The notes beneath the pieces are model-generated. The model had not been told where the DNA came from and made no database searches. It worked only from the letters and a program-made list of their open reading frames with translations. 64,000 nucleotides of DNA. Origin: an uncultured Bacteroidales bacterium. GTDB lineage: Bacteria > Bacteroidota > Bacteroidia > Bacteroidales > CAIXZF01. Numbering within the stretch: the first letter of the stretch is position 1; every line of letters starts with the position of its first letter. Of the stretch, positions 38,488 to 48,530 are shown piece by piece. The stretch covers positions 88,058 through 152,057 of the forward strand of contig CAIXZF010000113.1 in NCBI GenBank assembly GCA_903923925.1, written 5' to 3'. A program made the translations under genes and the position numbers.

Positions 38488-39024
38488 ATGGAATCATCAA
38501 ATACTAAAGAAATAAAATTCAGCGAAGAAAGCCTCGAAATGGTGAAAGGCCTTATTCGTCGCTACCCGGAAGGCAGACAGAAATCGGCGCTGATCCCTGT
38601 GTTGCACATTGCCCAGGCTGAATTCGACGGATGGTTAAGCCCTGCAGTTATGGATTATGTTGCGTCACTGCTTGATATACAGCCAATAGAGGTTTATGAG
38701 GTTGCAACATTTTACACCATGTTTAACCTGACTCCGGTTGGAAACTGTGTTATTGAAGTTTGCCGCACAGGTCCCTGCTGGTTAAATGGTTCAGATGATA
38801 TTATTGAGCATCTTGAAAAGAAACTGAATATTAAAGCCGGGCAAACTACAGCAGACGGAATGTTCACCCTGAAAACTGTTGAATGCCTTGCTGCTTGTGG
38901 TAATGCGCCTGTGATGCAGGTTGGGGTGAAGTATCATGAGCATCTTACAACTAGCAAAGTTGATCAGCTGCTAGATACATTCCGTGCAGAAGGAATGATT
39001 TCACATACAAACCCGTATACGTAA
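38488..39024 (+). CDS. nuoE: NADH-quinone oxidoreductase subunit E (N1a cluster)
   Basis: About 178 residues from the ATG at 38488; another ATG at 38470 would overlap the NuoD stop. It is a thioredoxin-like [2Fe-2S] subunit that works with NuoF. Ligand cysteines appear as VCRTGPCW and ECLAACGNAP, the usual paired arrangement. The N-terminal helix pattern (RYPEGRQKSALIPVLHIAQ) is typical. NuoF starts one base after its stop codon. Confidence 0.94.
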   Translation: MESSNTKEIKFSEESLEMVKGLIRRYPEGRQKSALIPVLHIAQAEFDGWLSPAVMDYVASLLDIQPIEVYEVATFYTMFNLTPVGNCVIEVCRTGPCWLNGSDDIIEHLEKKLNIKAGQTTADGMFTLKTVECLAACGNAPVMQVGVKYHEHLTTSKVDQLLDTFRAEGMISHTNPYT

Positions 39025-39025
39025 A

Positions 39026-40333
39026 ATGGGAATAAAAATACTTACCGAATTTATCGACCTGCCTGATCTTAACAGATTTGAAGTTTATCGTAAACACGGT
39101 GGCTATGAGGCTGTGGAGAAAGTATTGAAAAACGATACCCCTGACCATGTGCTTGCTGAGGTTAAAATTTCAAATTTAAGAGGACGCGGAGGTGCTGGGT
39201 TCCCAACGGGTCTGAAATGGAGTTTTATCGACAAATCAACGGATAAAGCCAGGTATCTTATTTGTAATGCCGATGAGAGTGAGCCAGGAACCTTCAAGGA
39301 CAGATATCTTATGGAGCGAAACCCTCATCTTTTAATTGAAGGTATGATTCTGGCGAGTTTTGCCCTTGGCGTCCAACAGTCTTTCATTTATATCAGGGGA
39401 GAGCTGTTTTATGTCCTTAATATTTTGGAAAAAGCAATTAGTGAGGCTTATGCAAAAGGATTTCTGGGTAAAAATATACTGGGTTCGGGTTTCAATCTGG
39501 ATCTTTACTGTCATCCCGGAGCCGGAGCTTACATCTGTGGCGAGGAAACTGCTTTAATAGAATCTCTGGAAGGCAAAAGGGGAAATCCAAGAATGAAACC
39601 TCCGTTTCCGGCTGTTAGTGGTTTATATGGTTGTCCGACTGTTGTTAATAATGTTGAAACGCTGGCATCAGTTCCATGGATTGTGAAAAATGGCGGTGAG
39701 GCGTATTCAAAAATAGGAATTGGAAGAAGTACAGGAACAAAGCTTATTTCGGCATGCGGACATCTAAAACGACCTGGTGTTTATGAGATAGAGCTTGGAC
39801 TTCCTGTTGAAGAGTTTATCTATGGTGAAGAATATTGCCAGGGAATCCGCAATGGAAATAAACTCAAGGCTGTTGTTGCAGGAGGCTCATCTGTTCCGAT
39901 TTTACCTGCAAATCTTATTCTGAAAACTGCAAAAGGTGAACCCCGGCTCATGTCGTATGAATCCTTGCAGGAAGGTGGTTTTGAAACGGGTACCATGCTT
40001 GGTTCGGGAGGATTTATAGTGATGGACGAAACTACCTGCATAGTTAAAAACCTGTGGAATTTTACCCGCTTTTATCATCATGAATCCTGCGGACAATGCA
40101 GTCCTTGCAGGGAAGGAACAGGATGGATGGAGAAAATTCTTCACCGTATCGAAAGCGGCCAGGGAAAGATGAGTGATATTGATCTTCTGGCTGATGTTGC
40201 TAAAAATATAGAAGGAAATACAATCTGCCCGCTCGGAGATGCTTCAGCCTGGCCGGTAAGAAGCACTGTCAGGCATTTCAGGACTGAATTTGAAAAACAC
40301 CTAATTGAAAAAAGATGTCCTTATATAAAGTAA
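39026..40333 (+). CDS. nuoF: NADH-quinone oxidoreductase subunit F (NADH-binding, FMN, N3)
   Basis: 435 residues. This subunit oxidises NADH through FMN and passes electrons to cluster N3. The NADH/FMN glycine-rich motif is NLRGRGGAGFPTGLKW, with GAGAYICGEETALIESLEG further on. The [4Fe-4S] ligands are ESCGQCSPCREGTGW and the distant Cys in NTICPLGDA. Length is standard. The last codons overlap the NuoG start by 19 bases, a further sign of a tightly packed operon. Confidence 0.96.
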   Translation: MGIKILTEFIDLPDLNRFEVYRKHGGYEAVEKVLKNDTPDHVLAEVKISNLRGRGGAGFPTGLKWSFIDKSTDKARYLICNADESEPGTFKDRYLMERNPHLLIEGMILASFALGVQQSFIYIRGELFYVLNILEKAISEAYAKGFLGKNILGSGFNLDLYCHPGAGAYICGEETALIESLEGKRGNPRMKPPFPAVSGLYGCPTVVNNVETLASVPWIVKNGGEAYSKIGIGRSTGTKLISACGHLKRPGVYEIELGLPVEEFIYGEEYCQGIRNGNKLKAVVAGGSSVPILPANLILKTAKGEPRLMSYESLQEGGFETGTMLGSGGFIVMDETTCIVKNLWNFTRFYHHESCGQCSPCREGTGWMEKILHRIESGQGKMSDIDLLADVAKNIEGNTICPLGDASAWPVRSTVRHFRTEFEKHLIEKRCPYIK

Positions 40334-41277
40334 CCATCGATACTATCGAAATTGAAGTTGAGCCTGGGACGACTATCCTTAATGCAGCACGCAGAATTGG
40401 AGGAAAAGTAGTTCCACCAACTATGTGTTTTTATTCGAAACTAAAGGGAAGTGGAGGAAAATGCAGAAGCTGCCTTGTTAAAGTGGCTCAATCCTCTGAA
40501 AAAGATCCCCGTCCAATGCCGAAACTTGTGGCATCATGTTCCACTCCTGTGCAGGATGGAATGGTTGTAGAGAATATAACTTCACCCGAAGTTGTTGAAG
40601 CGCGGAAAGCTATAGTTGAATTCCTGTTGATCAATCACCCTCTGGATTGCCCCGTTTGCGATCAGGCCGGCGAGTGCGATCTGCAGAATCTTACCTATGA
40701 ACATGGCCTTTCGAGCCAACGCTACGAGGAGGAAAGAATAACCTTCGAACGGATTGATATCGGTGAGAAGATCCAACTTCACATGAACCGTTGTATTCTT
40801 TGCTACCGCTGCGTTTATGTGGCAGATCAGATAACAGGCAAACGGGTTCATGGTGTTCTTTACCGTGGAGATCACGCCGAGATAAGTACTTACGTAAGCA
40901 ACGTAATTGAAAATGATTTCTCAGGCAATATTATTGACGTTTGTCCGGTTGGTGCGCTTACCGATAAAACCTTCAGATTTAAGAGCAGAGTATGGTTTAC
41001 AAAACCGATGAATGCACACCGGAACTGTTCAAAATGTGCAGGAGAAGTAGTTCTTTGGGAGAGTGGTGAAGACATTTTGCGGGTAACAGGCCGCAAGGAT
41101 CAATACGGCGAACTGGAACACTTTATCTGTAACGAATGTCGCTTTGAGAAAAAGAAAACCTCCGATTGGATTATTGAAGGTCCCCGGAAAATAAAACACA
41201 GTTCAGTTATCAGTCAAAATAATTACGAATACATCAATCCAGCAGAAAACAACGATGGAAACCTGGGAATTACTTAG
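40315..41277 (+). CDS. nuoG: NADH-quinone oxidoreductase subunit G, short form
   Basis: 320 residues against roughly 800-900 for the classical NuoG. It keeps the electron-carrying part: an N-terminal [2Fe-2S] ferredoxin domain (CFYSKLKGSGGKCRSCLV), the His-Cys3 cluster region (HPLDCPVCDQAGECDLQNL), the pair HMNRCILCYRCV with VCPVGAL, and a further CSKC/CNEC quartet. The molybdopterin-like C-terminal domain is missing, and the frame ends cleanly, overlapping NuoH. Short NuoG proteins occur in other Bacteroidota, so this is lineage architecture rather than decay. All clusters of the chain to NuoI appear to be present. Confidence 0.9.
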   Translation: MSLYKVTIDTIEIEVEPGTTILNAARRIGGKVVPPTMCFYSKLKGSGGKCRSCLVKVAQSSEKDPRPMPKLVASCSTPVQDGMVVENITSPEVVEARKAIVEFLLINHPLDCPVCDQAGECDLQNLTYEHGLSSQRYEEERITFERIDIGEKIQLHMNRCILCYRCVYVADQITGKRVHGVLYRGDHAEISTYVSNVIENDFSGNIIDVCPVGALTDKTFRFKSRVWFTKPMNAHRNCSKCAGEVVLWESGEDILRVTGRKDQYGELEHFICNECRFEKKKTSDWIIEGPRKIKHSSVISQNNYEYINPAENNDGNLGIT

Positions 41278-42289
41278 TAAAATCATTTTCCTTTTCGTCA
41301 TTCTGGCGATAACCCTGGTCGTAGCGATGTATTCCACATATGCTGAAAGGAAAGTGGCTGCTTTCATGCAAGACAGGTTGGGACCGAACCGGGCAGGGCC
41401 ATATGGTTTACTCCAGCCATTGGCCGATGGGTTAAAAATGTTTATGAAAGAAGAGATTATCCCGACAATGGCAAACCGTACGCTTTTTATCCTCGGTCCA
41501 TCTATTGCAATGACAACAGCACTTTTAACCGGCGTGGTTATTCCATGGGGTGGTAACCTCACAATCGCCGGACATGTTATTTCTCTTCAGGTGGCCGATT
41601 TAAATATCGGAATCCTTTACATTTTCGCTATGGTTTCGATTGGTGTGTATGGAATTATGCTCGGTGGATGGGCTTCAAACAACAAATATGCCCTTCTGGG
41701 TTCGGTGAGAGCCGCTTCGCAAATGATCAGCTATGAGCTTGCCATGGGAATGGCCATTATTGCTCTCGTTCTCACAACCGGAACACTTAGCCTGAAAGAA
41801 ATCGTTGACCAGCAGCAAGGCTGGCACTGGAATATTTTTTATCAACCCTTAGGCTTTCTGATATTTCTCGTTTGTGCTTTTGCCGAAACGAACCGGGCAC
41901 CATTCGACCTGCCCGAATGCGAAACAGAACTCATTGGTGGTTATCACACTGAATACAGCAGTATGAAACTTGGTTTTTACCTTTTTGCCGAATATATCAA
42001 TATGTTTATTTCGGCTGCAGTAATCGCCACTCTTTATTTTGGAGGATACAATTTCCCCTTTCTGAACAGGCTTCCTCTCGATGCAAATGTGCTTACGATT
42101 TTAGGTTCAGTGGTTTTCTTCCTGAAAATTTTCTTCCTGATCTTCCTTTTTATGTGGATCAGGTGGACTTTACCCCGTTTTCGCTACGATCAGCTGATGA
42201 ACCTCGGTTGGAAAGGATTTATTCCGATCTCAATAGCTAACATTATGGTAACAGGTGTTGTCATTTACTTTAAAGAATTGTTTTTTTAA
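41255..42289 (+). CDS. nuoH: NADH-quinone oxidoreductase subunit H
   Basis: 344 residues, about eight transmembrane helices. This membrane subunit forms the floor of the quinone cavity and links it to the proton channels. It has conserved YAERKVAAFMQDRLGPNRAG, ending GPYG, and CAFAETNRAPFDLPECETEL followed by IGGYHTEYSS, the two classical NuoH signatures. The ATG lies 23 bases inside the NuoG frame. NuoI follows after 15 bp. Confidence 0.96.
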   Translation: METWELLSKIIFLFVILAITLVVAMYSTYAERKVAAFMQDRLGPNRAGPYGLLQPLADGLKMFMKEEIIPTMANRTLFILGPSIAMTTALLTGVVIPWGGNLTIAGHVISLQVADLNIGILYIFAMVSIGVYGIMLGGWASNNKYALLGSVRAASQMISYELAMGMAIIALVLTTGTLSLKEIVDQQQGWHWNIFYQPLGFLIFLVCAFAETNRAPFDLPECETELIGGYHTEYSSMKLGFYLFAEYINMFISAAVIATLYFGGYNFPFLNRLPLDANVLTILGSVVFFLKIFFLIFLFMWIRWTLPRFRYDQLMNLGWKGFIPISIANIMVTGVVIYFKELFF

Positions 42290-42304
42290 TCGGATCATCG
42301 GAAA

Positions 42305-42880
42305 ATGCAATCACTTACCAACAGATCAAAAGTTGTTTCGGATAAGAAGATGACCTTCATGGAAAAAATCTATCTTCCTGCTATCATTAAAGGAATGATG
42401 ATTACCATAACGCATTTCTTTTCAAAGAAAACAACAATCAGCTACCCTGAAGAAACAAGGCCGTTCAGCCCGGTTTACCGTGGAATGCATGTACTCAAAC
42501 GCGACGATATTGGCCGCGAAAGATGCACTGCCTGCGGACTTTGTGCAGTAGCATGCCCGGCCGAAGCCATCACCATGATAGCAGCCGAGCGAAAAGCCGG
42601 TGAAGAGAACCTATACAGAGAAGAGAAATACGCATCTTCCTACGAAATTAATATGTTGCGCTGTATCTTCTGCGGCGACTGCGAAGAAGCCTGCCCGAAA
42701 GAAGCAATTTTCCTTACGAACAGAATAGTAGAAGCCGGTTACCAAAGAGAACCCTTTATCTTTACGAAAAACGAACTCGTTGAGCCCCTCGATCCCGCAA
42801 AAAGAATTGATGTTTCAAAAAGACAGACAAAGGCGGTTCTCGAATTTAAAAAGAACGGAAATTTACCTCATAATAAATGA
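42305..42880 (+). CDS. nuoI: NADH-quinone oxidoreductase subunit I (N6a/N6b)
   Basis: 191 residues, an 8-iron ferredoxin-type subunit that carries electrons from NuoG to NuoB. Two classical [4Fe-4S] motifs are visible: RCTACGLCAVACPAEAI and RCIFCGDCEEACPKEAIF. An N-terminal amphipathic segment (IYLPAIIKGMMITITHFF) anchors it to the membrane arm. An internal ATG at codon 16 is an alternative start. NuoJ follows after 10 bp. Confidence 0.95.
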   Translation: MQSLTNRSKVVSDKKMTFMEKIYLPAIIKGMMITITHFFSKKTTISYPEETRPFSPVYRGMHVLKRDDIGRERCTACGLCAVACPAEAITMIAAERKAGEENLYREEKYASSYEINMLRCIFCGDCEEACPKEAIFLTNRIVEAGYQREPFIFTKNELVEPLDPAKRIDVSKRQTKAVLEFKKNGNLPHNK

Positions 42881-42890
42881 TTAAACATAC

Positions 42891-43391
42891 ATGACTTTCC
42901 TGTTTTATCTACTTGCTGCTGTTGCCATATTGAGTGCACTTATGGTAGTTTTCTCCCGGAGCCCCATAAACAGCGTCATTTTCCTGATTATCTGTTTCCT
43001 GTCTATTGCCGGGCACTATATCCTCCTGAATGCTCAATTTCTGGCTGTTGTGCACATCATCGTGTACACCGGAGCCATTATGGTACTCTTCCTGTTTGTT
43101 ATCATGCTCCTCAACCTTAATACTTCGAATGAGCCGCATAAATCGCAGCTAACAAGGATCACTGCTGTTATTACCGGAGGTTTGCTACTCCTGGTTTTAA
43201 TCGCAGCAACTAAGGATGCCGTCCTCATTCAGGCTAAAAACCCCGCAGATTATAATATCGGCCTTGTGAAACAAATTGGTCAGACTCTGTTCAAACAATT
43301 TCTGTTACCTTTCGAAATATCTTCTGTATTATTCATCTCTGCCATGGTGGGCGCTGTAATGCTTGGCAAAAAAGATTCCAAAAAAAACTGA
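42891..43391 (+). CDS. nuoJ: NADH-quinone oxidoreductase subunit J
   Basis: 166 residues with five predicted transmembrane helices ([20 protein letters not shown] onwards). The family pattern [20 protein letters not shown] is clear; this helix carries the pi-bulge thought to couple quinone chemistry to proton pumping. The gene ends two bases (one intervening base) before the NuoK ATG, in the standard order. Confidence 0.94.
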   Translation: MTFLFYLLAAVAILSALMVVFSRSPINSVIFLIICFLSIAGHYILLNAQFLAVVHIIVYTGAIMVLFLFVIMLLNLNTSNEPHKSQLTRITAVITGGLLLLVLIAATKDAVLIQAKNPADYNIGLVKQIGQTLFKQFLLPFEISSVLFISAMVGAVMLGKKDSKKN

Positions 43392-43392
43392 T

Positions 43393-43722
43393 ATGAAAGA
43401 TATGTCCGTTGCTCTTAAATTTATTCCGCTCGATCACTATGTGCTGCTCTGCATTATCTTGTTCTCAATAGGTGTGCTGGGTGTGCTTTACAGACGGAAT
43501 ACCATCATTATTATTATGTGCATTGAGTTGATGCTGAATTCGGTTAATCTCCTGCTCACTGCCTTTTCTGTTTACCATTCTGACCCAACCGGGCAGATTT
43601 TTGTCTTTTTTATTATGGTTGTAGCTGCTGCCGAAGTAGCTGTTGGCCTTGCTATTCTTGTTATGATGAAACGAAACATCGACTCAGTTGATATTAACCT
43701 GCTTAGCCGTCTGAAATGGTAA
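43393..43722 (+). CDS. nuoK: NADH-quinone oxidoreductase subunit K
   Basis: About 109 residues, three transmembrane helices. The conserved membrane glutamates are visible: [20 protein letters not shown] on the second helix and [17 protein letters not shown] on the third. Both belong to the proton path in the family. I chose the ATG at 43393; a frame extending to 43363 would start at TTG inside NuoJ. The stop overlaps the NuoL start. Confidence 0.94.
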   Translation: MKDMSVALKFIPLDHYVLLCIILFSIGVLGVLYRRNTIIIIMCIELMLNSVNLLLTAFSVYHSDPTGQIFVFFIMVVAAAEVAVGLAILVMMKRNIDSVDINLLSRLKW

Positions 43723-45632
43723 CATTTTCAAATATTGTAAAGTATGCCTGGCTGGTGCCCCTGCTTCCTTTTGCCGGGTTTCTGATAATCATCTTTTTCT
43801 CCAGACTTCTTAAAGGAAAGTCCTCGGGAATTATAGCCAGTGCTCTTATTTCACTATCGTTTCTGATTAGTTTGCTGATGTTTTTCGCTCAGTCTGATTC
43901 TGCTGTAAAATCCATTACGCTGAACATCTTCAGCTGGCTTGATGTTGGCGCTTTAAAGATTCCTTTCGAATTGCTGATTGATCCGCTTTCTCTGAATATG
44001 ATGCTGATTGTGAGTGGTGTAGGATTGCTGATTCATGTCTTTTCTATCGGCTATATGCTTCACGACGAGAGGTTCAACACCTTCTTCGCCTACATGAATC
44101 TTTTTTCTGCCTCTATGCTGTTATTGGTAATGGGCGCTAACTATCTTATCCTTTTTATGGGATGGGAAGGAGTGGGATTGTGTTCTTATCTGCTTATCGG
44201 ATTCTGGTTTAAAAATGATCTCTATAACCTGGCCGCACGTAAAGCTTTTGTGATGAACAGAATTGGTGACCTCGGATTTATTCTCGGAATTATCCTTTTG
44301 TTCTTCACCTTCCGCACACTTAATTTCTCCGGAGTTTTTGCACAACTCAGCGCTTTTACACCAAATAATAGCACAATAGTTATTATTACTCTGCTTTTAC
44401 TGGTTGGTGCGCTCGGAAAAAGCGCGCAGATACCGCTGTTCACCTGGCTTCCGGATGCAATGGCTGGTCCAACACCAGTTTCAGCCCTCATTCATGCTGC
44501 AACAATGGTTACTGCTGGTATTTATCTTATTGCCAGATCTTCGCTGCTGTTTAACCTCGCACCATTCACCCTGGATATTATCCTTGCAATTGGTCTTATT
44601 ACTGCTTTGTTTGCAGCAACAATCGGCATTTATCAGAACGATATTAAAAAAGTGCTCGCGTATTCAACTGTAAGCCAGCTGGGGTATATGTTTATCGCAC
44701 TTGGACTCGGAGTTTATTCTTCGGCAATATTCCACCTTACTACTCATGCATTTTTTAAGGCTCTGCTATTCCTTGGAGCGGGTAGCATTATCCATGCACT
44801 CAGCGGTGAACAGGATATCCGGAAAATGGGCGGCCTAAAGAAAAAACTCCCGATTACTTTCCTCACTTTTTTAATTGCCACGCTGGCCATTTCCGGCTTT
44901 CCTCCATTTTCAGGTTTCTTCTCAAAAGATGAAATTCTGATGGCTGCTTTTGCCAGAAACCCTCTTATTTATGTACTTGGACTCTTTGGCGCCCTTATGA
45001 CATGTTTCTATATGTTCAGGCTGCTTTTCCTTGTTTTCTACAATCAGTTCAGAGGTACTCCTGAACAGGAAAGTCACATTCATGAGTCTCCTGCTCTCAT
45101 ATCGGTTCCCTTGATAATTCTGGCAATATTATCGGTAGTTGGAGGTTTTCTCAACTTTCCTGAAATCTTTGGCGGCAAGGCTGCTCAGGCTAACTTTCTA
45201 TCCGTTAGCTTAACAAATTATGCTTCGAATGCAGGGCATATGGCTGTTTCAACAGAATGGATTCTGATGGCTGTTTCAGTACTATTTTTACTGTTTATTG
45301 TGGCTTTTGCTTACAATCGTTTCATTAAACAAAAAATGCTTCCAGCTGGCGATGAAATTCCATTAGCGTTTATCCCGAAACTTCTCTCAAATAAATATTA
45401 TGTTGATGAATTATATAATTGGTTGATAGTGATGCCGTACACTGCACTCTCTGAAAAGGTTTTCCCGAAAATGGAGCTAAATATTATCGACAAAACAGTG
45501 AATAGTTTTGGAGAATATACCATGTGGCTTGGAGAGAAAGTAAGACGGATACAAGCCGGAAACATCAGTTTCTATGTCTTTGCTATGGTAACTGGTGTTA
45601 TATTTTTCATCATCATTAACCTATATTTCTGA
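43716..45632 (+). CDS. nuoL: NADH-quinone oxidoreductase subunit L
   Basis: 638 residues, the distal antiporter-like proton pump with its long lateral helix. Key motifs: [18 protein letters not shown] with the channel Glu, [20 protein letters not shown], then [20 protein letters not shown] with channel Lys and His residues. The C-terminal region after about 480 holds the final helices and the lateral helix. It overlaps the NuoK stop by seven bases and is followed after two bases by NuoM. Confidence 0.95.
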   Translation: MVTFSNIVKYAWLVPLLPFAGFLIIIFFSRLLKGKSSGIIASALISLSFLISLLMFFAQSDSAVKSITLNIFSWLDVGALKIPFELLIDPLSLNMMLIVSGVGLLIHVFSIGYMLHDERFNTFFAYMNLFSASMLLLVMGANYLILFMGWEGVGLCSYLLIGFWFKNDLYNLAARKAFVMNRIGDLGFILGIILLFFTFRTLNFSGVFAQLSAFTPNNSTIVIITLLLLVGALGKSAQIPLFTWLPDAMAGPTPVSALIHAATMVTAGIYLIARSSLLFNLAPFTLDIILAIGLITALFAATIGIYQNDIKKVLAYSTVSQLGYMFIALGLGVYSSAIFHLTTHAFFKALLFLGAGSIIHALSGEQDIRKMGGLKKKLPITFLTFLIATLAISGFPPFSGFFSKDEILMAAFARNPLIYVLGLFGALMTCFYMFRLLFLVFYNQFRGTPEQESHIHESPALISVPLIILAILSVVGGFLNFPEIFGGKAAQANFLSVSLTNYASNAGHMAVSTEWILMAVSVLFLLFIVAFAYNRFIKQKMLPAGDEIPLAFIPKLLSNKYYVDELYNWLIVMPYTALSEKVFPKMELNIIDKTVNSFGEYTMWLGEKVRRIQAGNISFYVFAMVTGVIFFIIINLYF

Positions 45633-45634
45633 TT

Positions 45635-47104
45635 ATGATGCTGATTCTCATACTATTATTGCCGGTATTTTCATCCCTCCTCCTCATTTTCATGCAGAGG
45701 CTAGCCTGGGTGAAGTTTCTTTCGTTTGGATTGTCATTTCTTGAACTTCTGCTGGTTAGCTATCAGCTACTGGCTTTTCAGTCACTTAATCTCTCTGCTT
45801 TCCCTTTCCAGTTTAGCACACACTTCAACTGGCTTCCGCAGTATGGAATAGAACTGTATTTCGGCCTCGATGGTATATCTGCTGTAATGATTCTGATAAC
45901 AGCCCTGGTAATGCCGTTTATCATTCTCTTCGGAAATGATGATGTACTCAATAAAAGCGGCAGATTCCATTCTTTTCTGCATTTAACACAGGCTGCTTTG
46001 ATGGGTGTTTTTCTTTCACTAAATGTAATCGTATTCTATATTTTCTGGGAAATTACGCTTATTCCGATTTTTATTTCCATGCTTGTTTGGGGTGAAGAAA
46101 ACAAGGAAGCAATTACGCTTAAGTTTTTCATCTATACTTTCTTAGGCAGTCTCTCTCTCCTGTTTGCATTTTTGTTTGTGTATTTTCAAACGCCTTTACC
46201 TCATAGTTTCAATTTCGAAGCTTTTTTGAATGCCGATTTAACATCCTCAGCCCAATCGTGGCTCTTTTGGTTCCTATTTGTTGGATTCGCCATTAAAATT
46301 CCGCTATTCCCCTTTCACAGCTGGCAGCCGCAAACCTATACTATTGCTCCCGGACAAATAACAATGATTCTCTCAGCTGTTTTAATGAAAATGGGTGTTT
46401 ACGGGATGTTGCGCTGGTTATTGCCCATTGTTCCGCTCGGCGTTGCACAGTGGAATACAGTCGTAATTGTATTATCCCTTATCGGTATGGTGTATGCATC
46501 GGTGATGGCACTACAGCAAAAGAATCTTAAAACAATGGTGGCCTGGTCGTCTGTTGCTCATGGAGGATTAATCGGAGCTGCAATTTTTGCGATAAGCGTA
46601 CAATCTGTGCAAGGTGTTATCTTTCAGAGTTTTGCCCATGCAATAATTATCAGCGGGCTTTTTGCTGTTGTTATTATAATTGAGAAGAGAACAGGAACTT
46701 CTATGATTAAAAACCTTGGAGGAATCCGCCTCACTGCTCCGGTTTTTGCAGGCTTCTTTCTCATTCTGGTGCTGGGTTCTATTGGTTTGCCTCTTACAAA
46801 CGGATTTGTAGCCGAATTTCTGATGATACTGGGATTATATGGTCTGAATCCCTGCTTAGCATTTTTTGGAGGATTCTCAATGATTCTGGGAGCCATTTAT
46901 ATGCTTTATAACTATCAGAAAGTTTGTTTGGGTAACAACACAAACACTATTGATTTCAAGGAAATAGGGACAACAGAAATGATTCTGTTCGCACTGCTTT
47001 CCTTTATAATTATACTTACCGGTGTTCTCCCGGGTTTGATTCTGAACTTGAGTCAGATCTCCGTGGAAGAGCTTTTTAGTAATTTCTATTCGCTGACAAA
47101 TTAA
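45635..47104 (+). CDS. nuoM: NADH-quinone oxidoreductase subunit M
   Basis: 489 residues, an antiporter-like proton pump. The motif IFWEITLIPIFISMLVWG gives the conserved Glu, and IKIPLFPFHSWQPQTYTIAP, then LMKMGVYGMLRW, gives the Lys-containing channel helices. The start codon is two bases after the NuoL stop. About fourteen hydrophobic helices fit the family. Confidence 0.95.
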   Translation: MMLILILLLPVFSSLLLIFMQRLAWVKFLSFGLSFLELLLVSYQLLAFQSLNLSAFPFQFSTHFNWLPQYGIELYFGLDGISAVMILITALVMPFIILFGNDDVLNKSGRFHSFLHLTQAALMGVFLSLNVIVFYIFWEITLIPIFISMLVWGEENKEAITLKFFIYTFLGSLSLLFAFLFVYFQTPLPHSFNFEAFLNADLTSSAQSWLFWFLFVGFAIKIPLFPFHSWQPQTYTIAPGQITMILSAVLMKMGVYGMLRWLLPIVPLGVAQWNTVVIVLSLIGMVYASVMALQQKNLKTMVAWSSVAHGGLIGAAIFAISVQSVQGVIFQSFAHAIIISGLFAVVIIIEKRTGTSMIKNLGGIRLTAPVFAGFFLILVLGSIGLPLTNGFVAEFLMILGLYGLNPCLAFFGGFSMILGAIYMLYNYQKVCLGNNTNTIDFKEIGTTEMILFALLSFIIILTGVLPGLILNLSQISVEELFSNFYSLTN

Positions 47105-47112
47105 ATAAGAGC

Positions 47113-48492
47113 ATGTACGCACTGATTATAGTTGCTTTATTAGGTATTCTTCTTTTATACATAGGCTTATTCAAGAAATACCAATTGCTGATGCCTGTCG
47201 GTCTTTCCGGCTTAATAGCCGCTTTGCTGGTTTCAATACTTGAAGTTAATCAGCATAAGGTTTGGTTTAATAATATGATAATGTTAAACGACCTGGCCCT
47301 GGCATTCAATGTTTCTATGATCTTCTTCTGTATAATTTTCTTTTTATTCAGCCGAGAGTATTATAAAGGTATTTATGAGAGCCTGGCTGAGAATTATGCT
47401 CTCTTCTGTTTTTCACTGGTAGGAGCAATGCTACTTACCTCCTTCACCAACCTTATTATGCTTTTTCTTGGTCTCGAGATTATGTCAATTCCCCTTTATA
47501 TTCTCGCCGGTGCCAAGAAAAAATCCCTCAGATCAAATGAAGCCTCGTTTAAATATTTCCTTCTTGGCTCTTTTGCCAGTGCATTCCTTTTGCTTGGAAT
47601 TACGCTGATGTATGGTTTTACTGCAAGTTTTTTCCTCACAGATATCCGGATTTTTATTTTGTCGCATAGTGGTGCATTACCCTTAGCCTTTAAAACAGGG
47701 ATATTATTTATGCTCTTTGGCCTGGCTTTCAAGCTGGCCGCAACACCCTTTCATTTCTGGACTCCCGATGTTTATGAAGGCTCACCAAGCCTGGTTTCGA
47801 CCTATATGGCCACTATCGTTAAAATGGCTTCTTTTGCTGCTCTGTGGAGGTTATTTACATTGATGCTGATGCCTGTAACAGAAGGAATTCAGATCATGTT
47901 CTGGGTTCTTGCCTTCCTTTCAATGTCTGTTGGAAATATTACGGCACTCTGGCAACAGAATTTCAAACGATTCATTGCATATTCAGGTATCGGAAATACA
48001 GGTTTTATGCTTATTCTGTTTATTATTGGTGATACTAATTTGGGGAGATTATTACTGTACTACCTGGTTTCTTACTCATTTTCTGTGGTTATTGGCTTCT
48101 TTGTTTTCTATGTTGTGAAGAAGAACAGCGACAGGGGAGAAAATCTCTCAATTTTCGATGGACTGTGGTATAGAAACAGAAAACTGGCAGTGGCCTTAAT
48201 GGTTGCTCTCTTCTCCCTTTCCGGAATTCCCGTGTTCTCAGGATTCTGGGCCAAATATTTTGTTTTTTACTATGCAGTGAGCATGCATTTTTATACGCTC
48301 ACCATCATAGGGATTTTATTAAGCCTCGTAGCTGTTTATTATTATCTCACCGTAGTGAAAAGAATTATCAGCAAGCCAAGCGAAAATTCACCCATAACAA
48401 TTGAGTTTACTTCACTGCTGGCGATTTTTATTCTTACTTCAGCAATTGTAATCCTCGGATTCTATCCCTTTATTTTTGGTTTACCAACTTAA
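47113..48492 (+). CDS. nuoN: NADH-quinone oxidoreductase subunit N
   Basis: 459 residues, the third antiporter-like subunit and last gene of the operon. Family motifs: FLGLEIMSIPLYILAGAKKK, LFGLAFKLAATPFHFWTPDV, YEGSPSLVSTYMAT and LFSLSGIPVFSGFWAK. About fourteen hydrophobic helices. It follows NuoM by eight bases. No clear hairpin terminator follows; the next 18 bp hold short CACACTAG words, and the convergent membrane-protein gene ends at 48511. Confidence 0.95.
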   Translation: MYALIIVALLGILLLYIGLFKKYQLLMPVGLSGLIAALLVSILEVNQHKVWFNNMIMLNDLALAFNVSMIFFCIIFFLFSREYYKGIYESLAENYALFCFSLVGAMLLTSFTNLIMLFLGLEIMSIPLYILAGAKKKSLRSNEASFKYFLLGSFASAFLLLGITLMYGFTASFFLTDIRIFILSHSGALPLAFKTGILFMLFGLAFKLAATPFHFWTPDVYEGSPSLVSTYMATIVKMASFAALWRLFTLMLMPVTEGIQIMFWVLAFLSMSVGNITALWQQNFKRFIAYSGIGNTGFMLILFIIGDTNLGRLLLYYLVSYSFSVVIGFFVFYVVKKNSDRGENLSIFDGLWYRNRKLAVALMVALFSLSGIPVFSGFWAKYFVFYYAVSMHFYTLTIIGILLSLVAVYYYLTVVKRIISKPSENSPITIEFTSLLAIFILTSAIVILGFYPFIFGLPT

Positions 48493-48494
48493 AA

Positions 48495-48530
48495 TCAGCA
48501 CACTAGCACACTAAAACAATTGCTGGATTG
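48495..48530. repeat. Short dispersed repeat (CAGCACACTAGCACACTA type)
   Basis: Two consecutive 8-bp words of the form GCACACTA lie between nuoN and the convergent gene. Related runs occur at about 17260-17320 (minus strand) and 50119-50166. The same octamer-like period appears in all three. Confidence 0.45.
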
